NCBI GenBank assembly: GCA_964246745.1 | Contig: CAXTRK010000016.1 | Coordinates: 1 to 64,000, forward strand | Source of the DNA: Lichenicoccus sp964246745 | GTDB taxonomy: Bacteria > Pseudomonadota > Alphaproteobacteria > Acetobacterales > Acetobacteraceae | DNA length: 64,000 nucleotides | Reading direction: 5' to 3' | Part shown: positions 25,470 through 32,148 of the stretch, piece by piece | Layout of the letters: each line of letters opens with the position of its first letter | How positions within the stretch are numbered: the stretch's first letter is position 1 | Notes under the pieces: model-generated | What the model was told of the DNA's origin: nothing | What the model saw: only the letters and a program-made list of their open reading frames with translations | Databases searched by the model: none | Position numbers and translations under genes: made by a program

Positions 25470-26168
25470 TCAGGCACGGCGGTCGATATCGACATTCGCC
25501 AGGCTGACCAGCGTAAACAGGCCGGCCGGAGGCACCGGCTCGATGCTTGCGCGCAGACGATCCGCTGGAGGCAGCAGCGCCTCGATGGCGAAGTCGGGAT
25601 GCCAGCCGAGCGGGCGCGACGCCCGCGCCATGCCGCGCTCGACCAGCAGACGCAGGCCGCCGGTGGCAAGGAAGTGATTGACGAACAGGATCTGGCCGCC
25701 AGGACGCACGACGCGGCGCAGCTCCGCATAGAGCCGTCGCGGATGCGGCACCACGGACGCCACGAACATGGCCACCGCGATGTCAAAGCTGTCGTCGGCG
25801 AAGTCGGTCTCCTCGGCGTCCATCTCGATGAGCGCCTCGACATTGCCAAGGCCATGCCGCTGCACGCGGTCACGCGCGCGCGCGAGCATGTCGCCGGAGA
25901 GATCGATCCCGGTAATCCGCTTGGCGGGATCGTAGTGCGGCAACGCCAGGCCGGTGCCGACGCCGACTTCCAGCACGCGTTCGCCGCGCACCTGGTTCAC
26001 CGCCCGCACCGCGCGCCTGCGGCCAAAGGCGGAGATGCCGCCGAAGACTCCGTCATAGACGCCAGCCCAGCGTCGATAGGCCGCGCGCACCGCATCGGCG
26101 TCAAGCGCCGAGCGTGGCGCCGGTCCCTCGGGTCCACGTGGGGTATGCTGTCCTAAAGCGTGGCTCAT
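25470..26168 (-). CDS. pmtA: Phosphatidylethanolamine N-methyltransferase-like SAM methyltransferase
   Basis: A class I SAM-dependent methyltransferase of 232 residues, closest in pattern to alphaproteobacterial PmtA, which methylates phosphatidylethanolamine toward phosphatidylcholine. The N-terminal AAYRRWAGVYDGVFGGISAFGRRRAV is the membrane-lipid enzyme signature. SAM binding is at LEVGVGTGLALPHY, GIDLSGDMLARA and VRPGGQILFVNHF. The C-terminal VPPAGLFTLVSLANVD also fits. Another small-molecule methyltransferase cannot be excluded. It opens the minus-strand cluster leading to the COX1-like gene, 28 bp downstream. Confidence 0.82.
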   Translation of the reverse strand: MSHALGQHTPRGPEGPAPRSALDADAVRAAYRRWAGVYDGVFGGISAFGRRRAVRAVNQVRGERVLEVGVGTGLALPHYDPAKRITGIDLSGDMLARARDRVQRHGLGNVEALIEMDAEETDFADDSFDIAVAMFVASVVPHPRRLYAELRRVVRPGGQILFVNHFLATGGLRLLVERGMARASRPLGWHPDFAIEALLPPADRLRASIEPVPPAGLFTLVSLANVDIDRRA

Positions 26169-26325
26169 CGGGCCTCTCTCTGCCCTGCCGGGGCCTGCCC
26201 AGCAAGAGGCAAGCGCATCACGTCCCTAGGCGCTCTCTGCGCCAGCCGCCGAAAAGCCGTTTGCTTCGGCGCCCGGAGCCACGCAAACTGGCGCGCAGCC
26301 AGACGAACGAAAGGGACGCGGCACG

Positions 26326-26490
26326 GTGTCGATACTGGATCTCTCGCTGGTGCTGCTCAATGTCGTGTTCTGGTTTGGCGCGGTGCTGCTTTATTTCCGC
26401 ACCCCGATTTTCAAGTGGCTGGATAATCGCATCCCCCACGAGCCGGTCACCGATCGTCTGCGCGCCGCCTTCAGGTCCGCACGTCGCTAA
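26326..26490 (+). CDS. Small single-span membrane protein
   Basis: A 54-residue protein starting at GTG 26326 with AAGGGA about 9 nt upstream. An N-terminal hydrophobic span (SLVLLNVVFWFGAVLLYF) is followed by a cytosolic amphipathic tail (RTPIFKWLDNRIPHEPVTDRLR). Strong third-position GC and a fitting ribosome site support coding. It converges on gshB, overlapping its 3' end by 20 bp. No family is recognised. Confidence 0.6.
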   Translation: MSILDLSLVLLNVVFWFGAVLLYFRTPIFKWLDNRIPHEPVTDRLRAAFRSARR

Positions 26491-27487
26491 AAATGGGGTC
26501 TGGAGAAGGCGCGAGGCGGGCCTCGATCCGGTTCCATAGCAGGCCCGCGCTGTTGATGCCGTCGAACCGGTCGAGCTGCTGGAGGCCGGTGGGCGAGGTC
26601 ACGTTGATCTCGGTCAGCCAGTCGCCGATCACGTCGATGCCGGCGAAGATCAGCCCGTGCTCACGCAAAGTGGGGCCGATGCGCGCGCAGATCTCGCGGT
26701 CGCGCCCGGTCAGCGGCGCCGGTTCGGCGCGGCCGCCGATATGCAGGTTGGAGCGCGCCTCGCCTTTCGCCGGCAGCCGGTTGAAGGCGCCGATCGGCTC
26801 GCCGTCGGCCAGGATGATGCGCTTGTCGCCGGCACGCACGGCGGGCTCGTAGCGCTGGACCATCAGCGGCTCGCGCGAGCGGCTGAAGAACATCTCCAGC
26901 ACCGAGCCGAAATTCTCGTCGTCCTCGCGGATGCGGAACACGCCCGCGCCGCCATTGCCGAACAGCGGCTTGATGATGATGTCGGAATGCTCGTCGCGGA
27001 AGCCGCGGATTGCGTCCGCGTCCCAGCTCACCAGGGTCGGCGGCATCAGGTCGGGGAAGTGCGTGACCAGCAGCTTCTCCGGCGCGTCGCGCACGGCGCG
27101 CGGGTCGTTCACCACCAGCGTCTCGGGGTGGATGTGTTCGAGCAGGTGGGTCGCGGTGATGTAGCCCATGTCGAACGGCGGGTCCTGACGCATCAGCACC
27201 ACGTCCATGCCGGCGAGATCGAGCACCGTGTCATCGCCAAATCGCGCATGCGCGCCGCGCCGCCGTTCCAGCGTGACCGGCCGCGCACGCGCGGTCAGGC
27301 GGTGCAGGCGCGGCGAGGACGGATCGAATTTGCCTTCGCGCAGGCTCATATGCCGGACCTCGTAGATCCACAGCGCATGGCCGCGCGTCTGCGCCTCGAG
27401 CATCAGCGCGAAGCTGGAATCGGCATCGATATCGACGCCCTCGATGGGGTCCATCTGAACCGCGACCTTGAGCGTGCTGCGAGGCAT
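26471..27487 (-). CDS. gshB: Glutathione synthetase
   Basis: ATP-grasp ligase joining gamma-glutamylcysteine to glycine, the last step of glutathione synthesis. The 338-residue protein has the N-terminal VAVQMDPIEGVDIDADSSFALMLEA signature. VVLMRQDPPFDMGYITATHLLE, the ATP-grasp KPLFGNGGAGVFRI, and the C-terminal GIDVIGDWLTEINVTSPTG loop also match. Length and motif order are standard. It lies just downstream of greB with 11 bp between them. Confidence 0.96.
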   Translation of the reverse strand: MPRSTLKVAVQMDPIEGVDIDADSSFALMLEAQTRGHALWIYEVRHMSLREGKFDPSSPRLHRLTARARPVTLERRRGAHARFGDDTVLDLAGMDVVLMRQDPPFDMGYITATHLLEHIHPETLVVNDPRAVRDAPEKLLVTHFPDLMPPTLVSWDADAIRGFRDEHSDIIIKPLFGNGGAGVFRIREDDENFGSVLEMFFSRSREPLMVQRYEPAVRAGDKRIILADGEPIGAFNRLPAKGEARSNLHIGGRAEPAPLTGRDREICARIGPTLREHGLIFAGIDVIGDWLTEINVTSPTGLQQLDRFDGINSAGLLWNRIEARLAPSPDPIFSDVRT

Positions 27488-27498
27488 GCCTCATTCCT

Positions 27499-28026
27499 TC
27501 ACGGTGGGGGATAATCGATCGCGATGATCTCGGCCATCACCAACCCGCGCGGCGTCTGCATGCGCACCTCGTCGCCGACACGGGCGCCCAGCAGCGCGCG
27601 CGCCACGGGAGAGGCAAGGCTGACCTCCCCTTTGGCCAGATCCGCCTCGTCGACGCCGACGATGGTGACCGTGCGTTCGCTGTCGTCGGCTTGCACGAAG
27701 CGGACGGTGGCGCCGAAAAACACCTGGTCGCGACGGGTCTGCGCGCGCGGGTCGACCACCTCGGCGCGCTCGATGCGCTTGCCGAGGAAGCGGGCGCGGC
27801 GGTCGATCTCGCGCAGCCGCTTCTTGCCATAGAGGTAGTCGCCATTCTCGGAGCGGTCGCCGTTGCCGGCGGCCCAGGAGACGATCTCGACGATCTTCGG
27901 CCGTTCCTCACGCATGAGCTGGTTCAGCTCCGCCCGCATCCGCGCCATGCCTGCGGGCGTCACATGGCGCGGCATCCCGCCAGGCAGTGTCGCCTCGTCG
28001 TCGTCCTGCTCGTCCGCAAGGCTCAC
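27499..28026 (-). CDS. greB: Transcription elongation factor GreB
   Basis: Rescues backtracked RNA polymerase by stimulating transcript cleavage. The N-terminal coiled coil carries the acidic tip residues in NGDRSENGDYLYGKKRLREID, which fits GreB. The C-terminal FKBP-like domain includes VFFGATVRFVQADD and SLASPVARALLGARVGDEV. The GTG at 28026 overlaps the stop codon of the epimerase gene (GTGA), giving 175 residues; an ATG at 28053 would overlap further. It is a standard alphaproteobacterial GreB except for an acidic 18-residue N-terminal lead-in. Confidence 0.93.
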   Translation of the reverse strand: MSLADEQDDDEATLPGGMPRHVTPAGMARMRAELNQLMREERPKIVEIVSWAAGNGDRSENGDYLYGKKRLREIDRRARFLGKRIERAEVVDPRAQTRRDQVFFGATVRFVQADDSERTVTIVGVDEADLAKGEVSLASPVARALLGARVGDEVRMQTPRGLVMAEIIAIDYPPP

Positions 28027-28910
28027 GGCGTGAACAGGGTGATGCGAACCCATCCCTCCAGCACGCCGCCCGCCGGCACCACGCGCAGCCCATTGTCCGC
28101 GAGCGCCAGGTGGTTGACGGCATTGGACATGTTGCTGGCCGGCTCGACCGCGAAGTAGGGCTTTCCGGGTGGGCTGAACACCACGAGGTGAGCAAACAAA
28201 TCGGACGCGGTAATGCGGATGCCGCGCCGCTGCTCCGGCCAGAGCAGCACAGCCTCGCCGCTCCAGCCGGCATAGCCGTTATCGAGATCGGTGTTCTGCA
28301 CGCGGCGTGTGGCCGCGAAGCTCCAATCGCCCTGCACCGGCAGGCGTGTCTCGGGCAGCGAGTTGGCGTCGGTCTTCCACACCGATGTTGCGTCGAAGCG
28401 AAGCTCGGCCTGTCCGTCGTTCGGAAAGAACGGATGCACTCCGAAGCCGACCGGCTGCGCCCGCGCGTCGGTGTTCTCGAAGCGGATCGCGATGGCAAGT
28501 TCGGTCTCGCCCAGGCTCGCGCTCAGGCTCGTGGTCAGCGAAACCCGGTAGGTGAACGGCCACTGCGCCGCCGGCCCCTGATGGTCCAGCACCAGCACGG
28601 CACCGGAGGCGGCCGCTTCCCGCACTGTCCAGGCGCGCTCCCAGGCATTGCCGTGAATGGTGTTCGGCTCGCCGGCGAAATTCGGCGCAAGCTGGAACGA
28701 CTCGCCGCCAAAGGAGAAGCGGCCGTAGCCCACCCGGTTGGAAAACGGGATCAGCGGATATGCTCCAACCGGCTGCCCATGCTGGGCGATCAGCTTGGGA
28801 TCGGAAACCCGGTGCAGGATATCGATCCCGCTCTGTGTCCAGCTCGCGACCGCGCCGCCAACCTCGGGAAGCAGCCGCAGCACCGCGGCGCCGCTCTTCA
28901 GTTCCAGCAT
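28023..28910 (-). CDS. Aldose 1-epimerase-like protein
   Basis: A 295-residue beta-sandwich of the galactose mutarotase superfamily, which interconverts sugar anomers. NRVGYGRFSFGGESFQL holds the substrate-binding Arg, IHGNAWERAWTV the first catalytic His, GFGVHPFF the second His, and YFAVEPASNMSNAVN the catalytic Glu. The YeaD/D-hexose-6-phosphate epimerase branch is less likely, as the paired GNAW/GVHPFF pattern is of the GalM-like type. It is followed by greB with a 4-bp overlap. Confidence 0.88.
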   Translation of the reverse strand: MLELKSGAAVLRLLPEVGGAVASWTQSGIDILHRVSDPKLIAQHGQPVGAYPLIPFSNRVGYGRFSFGGESFQLAPNFAGEPNTIHGNAWERAWTVREAAASGAVLVLDHQGPAAQWPFTYRVSLTTSLSASLGETELAIAIRFENTDARAQPVGFGVHPFFPNDGQAELRFDATSVWKTDANSLPETRLPVQGDWSFAATRRVQNTDLDNGYAGWSGEAVLLWPEQRRGIRITASDLFAHLVVFSPPGKPYFAVEPASNMSNAVNHLALADNGLRVVPAGGVLEGWVRITLFTP

Positions 28911-28974
28911 GTCGCCTGTCTCCGTTCCCGCTGGTCAGAACGCGAGACGCAAACCTTCGGTTCTCGGCAGCCTC

Positions 28975-30504
28975 TCAATCGCCAAGAAACGCCTCAGCGG
29001 TGCGCAGGCTGAGCGCCATGATGGTGAGCGCGGGGTTTGCCGGCAGCGCGCTCGGGAACACCGAATTGTCGCAGATCCACAGATTGCCGATATCGAAGCT
29101 GCGCCCGTACGGATCGACCACGGCGCTGTCTGCGTCGCGGCCCATGCGGCAGGTGCCGACGGTGTGCGCCGCGCGCTCGAAGGTCCAGATGTCGCGTGCT
29201 CCCGCCGCCTGCCAGATCGCCGACATGCGCGCCGCCGCGTGCCGGCTCATGGCGCGTTCGTTCGGACCGTAGCTGAGATGCACGCGCGGCTTGGGCAGAC
29301 CGGTCGCGTCGGTCTCGTCCGAAAGCTCGACGAAATTGCTGGGCCGCGGCAGGCAGTCGCCGTTGATGCCGATGCCCGCCTGGTGGTTGTAGCCCTGAAT
29401 CGCATCGACCAGGGTTTGTCCGAACAGGCCGCGTCCGCGCGCCACCTGCGACGCCCAGGTGACCGGAACGATGCCGAGGCTTTGCACCAGATAACCGCCG
29501 GCGAAGTCGGCATCCGACGGACGGATCATGTCCTCGGTGATCAACGACGCCGGAAACCCCTTGTTCGGGCGCATCTCCCGCTCGAACGTGCCCCAGACCT
29601 GGGTCGCCACATGCGCCATGTAGTTGCGGCCGACCTGCCCGCTCGAATTGGCCAGACCCAGATGCAGCAGCAGGCGCGGCGTCTCGATCGCGCCCGCGCA
29701 GAGGAACACCGCGGCGCATCTCTGCCGGTACTCGACGCCGTCCTGTCGATACGCCACCTTGTTGATGCGGCCGTTGCGGTCACGTTCCAGGTCATGCGCG
29801 AAGCAGCCCGGACGGATTTCGGCACCCGCGCGCACCGCGTCGGGCAGGTAGGTCACGTCCATGCTCGTCTTGGCGCCGATGCGGCAGCCCTGATGGCAGT
29901 GGCCGCAGGCGATGCAGGCCTGCCGGATGCCGCGATCCTGGGAGAGGGCGGCAAGTGGCGCGGCGCAGCACCGGATGCCGAGTGCCTCGCAACCGGCTTG
30001 CATCATCTGTGCCGGCGCGTTCAGCGGCAGCGGCGGCAGGTCGTAGCCTCGGCGCGGATCCCACAGATAGACGCTGGGGCCGCAGACGCCGATCGCCTGC
30101 TCGACGCGCTTCAGAAACGGCACAAGCTCGGCATGGTCGAGCGGCCAGTCCTCGCCCACGCCAAACTCCGAGCGCAGGCGCAGGTCGCGAGGGTCCGGAC
30201 GCGGCGCGTACGCGCCCCAGTGCAGGGTCGAGCCGCCGACGCCGGTGCCGCTGTTGTTGGCGCCGAACGCCTGCGGCGTGTCGCCGGCGGCGAGGCGCTC
30301 GCCCAGCCAGTACAGCCCTGCCGCGGCAATCTCGTCCGCCGCGAATTCGTCTGGCGTCCAGTTCCGCCCGGCCTCCAGGGCGACCACGCTGAGCCCGGCC
30401 TCGGCGAGCCGGGCCAACAGCGGCGCGCCGCCGGCGCCGGTGCCGATCACCACCGCATCGACCACATCATCCCGGCTATGCCGCCGCATCGTCTCCAGCC
30501 TCAT
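28975..30504 (-). CDS. GMC-family FAD dehydrogenase (gluconate-2-dehydrogenase-like large subunit)
   Basis: A 509-residue flavin oxidoreductase of the glucose-methanol-choline family. FAD binding is at VVIGTGAGGAPLLARLAEAG and the GVGGSTLHWGAY loop. A Cys cluster CIACGHCHQGC (around residues 195-205) is typical of the gluconate, 2-ketogluconate and sorbitol dehydrogenase large subunits. The catalytic His-Asn pair is in AHTVGTCRMGRD and the SALPANPALTIMALSL end. No signal peptide is present. Its start overlaps the stop of the upstream fusion gene, which supplies the small subunit. The substrate is unknown. Confidence 0.9.
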   Translation of the reverse strand: MRLETMRRHSRDDVVDAVVIGTGAGGAPLLARLAEAGLSVVALEAGRNWTPDEFAADEIAAAGLYWLGERLAAGDTPQAFGANNSGTGVGGSTLHWGAYAPRPDPRDLRLRSEFGVGEDWPLDHAELVPFLKRVEQAIGVCGPSVYLWDPRRGYDLPPLPLNAPAQMMQAGCEALGIRCCAAPLAALSQDRGIRQACIACGHCHQGCRIGAKTSMDVTYLPDAVRAGAEIRPGCFAHDLERDRNGRINKVAYRQDGVEYRQRCAAVFLCAGAIETPRLLLHLGLANSSGQVGRNYMAHVATQVWGTFEREMRPNKGFPASLITEDMIRPSDADFAGGYLVQSLGIVPVTWASQVARGRGLFGQTLVDAIQGYNHQAGIGINGDCLPRPSNFVELSDETDATGLPKPRVHLSYGPNERAMSRHAAARMSAIWQAAGARDIWTFERAAHTVGTCRMGRDADSAVVDPYGRSFDIGNLWICDNSVFPSALPANPALTIMALSLRTAEAFLGD

Positions 30505-31892
30505 AAGACGGGTGCCGGCTCCCAGTACTCGCGTTCGCCGGCGCCGATCTGCGTGAAGCCCGGCTTGCGCTCCGCGTCGCCGCCATAGAAGGCGCCGCCA
30601 TAGCCCATGCGCGACAGCGTCGCCGGGTGGGACACATAGAGCTTGACCGCGTCGGCGCGCACATCCTCAAACCAGCGGCGCATCTGCAACTGGTCGAGCG
30701 GCGCGCTCCCGGGCACCAGATCATCAGGCGCGCCGTCGGCGATCGCGCGCAGCATCGCGTCCTGGACGGCGTTCTCGAGTTCCGCGAAGCCGCGTCCATG
30801 CCGCGCCCGCGCCCGCTGGTCGAGGGTGCGCAGTCCGGCGCGGTAGGCAGCCGCATCCGCGGGCAGCACGTCGTAGCGCCAGCCATCGCCGGAGCCTGCC
30901 GCGACCTGTGCGGCGAGACGGGCGGCAAGGTCGATCCGGGCGCCGCTCTGCGGAATGACGCGGTCCAGCAGCGCGCGCAGCAGCTCCAGCAAATCCGGCG
31001 TGAGCGCCGACGGCGCGGCCTGATCGTCCGTTGCGGCGCGTTCCAGCAGAAGCTGACGCGTGCGCGCGCTGGTTCTGTCGGAGAACAGCAGTCGGCCATA
31101 GGCCTCGCTGACGCCGGGCACGCAGCCGGCATGCTCGGCGATCAGCCGCGCCACTTCTTGCGGGCATTCCATCGGCAGCAGATGACCGGCTTCGGGCAGG
31201 GTGACGACACGGGCGTCCGCGCAATGACGCGCCGCCATGGCACGCTGCGCATCCGGGCCGAGGACCGCGTCCTTGTCTCCGGCGATGATCAAGGTCGGCG
31301 TGCGAAGCCGGCCGACACGCTCCGACCAGTCTTCCCGGCTGCCGCTCTCAAGCCAGGCGGCCCAGGCGGCGGGGTCGGTCCGCAGCACGTCCTCGACCGC
31401 CTGATGATTGGTCCGCGCGTCGAGCGCGCCGCCGACATTGGCCGTGATGTAGCCCTGGGCCTGGTCCTGGTTCTGCTTGAAGCTCGCCTCGGCCCTGAAC
31501 CAGCCAAGCATTTCCTGGCGTTGCAGCTCCGGCATCGGCTCCGGCGACGGCGGTGAGCCAGCCAGCAGCACCAATCCGGCAAGTCCGTCGAGGCCAGGCT
31601 CGCCGTCCTCGGCGCGTCGCGCAACCGCGGCCGCGACCTTGGCGCCCATGCTGTGGCCGGCCAGCAGCCAGCGCGGCCGCGGCCTCGCGCGGATGATGCC
31701 GGCGACACGGTCGGCCATCGCCTGCACCGAATAGCCGGTCAGGTCCGCGGCATCGCCGAAGCCGTCCAGATCGATTGTGACGCAATCGAGGGCGCCTTGC
31801 AGCCGCGCCGTGACGGAGCGCCATTCCCGCTCGCTTCCACCAAGGAAGTGCAGGCAGAACAGAACCGTGCGCTGACGATGCCGGGAGTTCAT
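30501..31892 (-). CDS. Alpha/beta hydrolase fused to gluconate-2-dehydrogenase subunit 3 domain
   Basis: A 463-residue two-domain protein. Residues about 8-255 are an alpha/beta hydrolase with Ser81 in LLAGHSMGAKV, acid Asp206/208 in IIAGDKDAVLG and His237 in LPEAGHLLPMECP. Residues about 298-455 are a Gluconate_2-dh3 domain (TPDLLELLRALLDRVIPQSGA; FEDVRADAVKLYVSHPATLSRMGYGGAFYGGD). Canonical subunit 3 proteins are short, carry a Tat signal and chaperone export of the large subunit. Here the hydrolase sits where the signal would be, so the complex probably stays cytoplasmic. The downstream GMC gene is coupled by ATGA at 30501-30504. The ATG at 31892 starts right at the hydrolase domain. Confidence 0.88.
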   Translation of the reverse strand: MNSRHRQRTVLFCLHFLGGSEREWRSVTARLQGALDCVTIDLDGFGDAADLTGYSVQAMADRVAGIIRARPRPRWLLAGHSMGAKVAAAVARRAEDGEPGLDGLAGLVLLAGSPPSPEPMPELQRQEMLGWFRAEASFKQNQDQAQGYITANVGGALDARTNHQAVEDVLRTDPAAWAAWLESGSREDWSERVGRLRTPTLIIAGDKDAVLGPDAQRAMAARHCADARVVTLPEAGHLLPMECPQEVARLIAEHAGCVPGVSEAYGRLLFSDRTSARTRQLLLERAATDDQAAPSALTPDLLELLRALLDRVIPQSGARIDLAARLAAQVAAGSGDGWRYDVLPADAAAYRAGLRTLDQRARARHGRGFAELENAVQDAMLRAIADGAPDDLVPGSAPLDQLQMRRWFEDVRADAVKLYVSHPATLSRMGYGGAFYGGDAERKPGFTQIGAGEREYWEPAPVL

Positions 31893-32148
31893 GATGCGGG
31901 CGGCTGCTTTCGGGTGGGGAGAGGCTGGAAGGTGGTGAGAGGCCGCCCTGGAACAACGCCCACCCGTTCGGCATAACCCGGTGGAACGACGTATTACCGT
32001 TTGGCGCTCCGTGACGAGCGGGCAACCAGACGATCCCGGCACCGTTGCACTTCAATCGGTGTCTTCGAAGCCTGGGTTGTGGAATGCGGTTCATCGTAAG
32101 TTCGAGCGACGGTGCGCCAGTCATTTCGCCAGGGCGCGGCCGGTCCGC

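Noticed and set aside
31949..32000. Two GGAAC...CGTT pairs resembling EcfG general stress promoters before the kinase
   Set aside because: The spacing between GGAAC and CGTT is about 10 bp instead of 16-17, so the match is poor.
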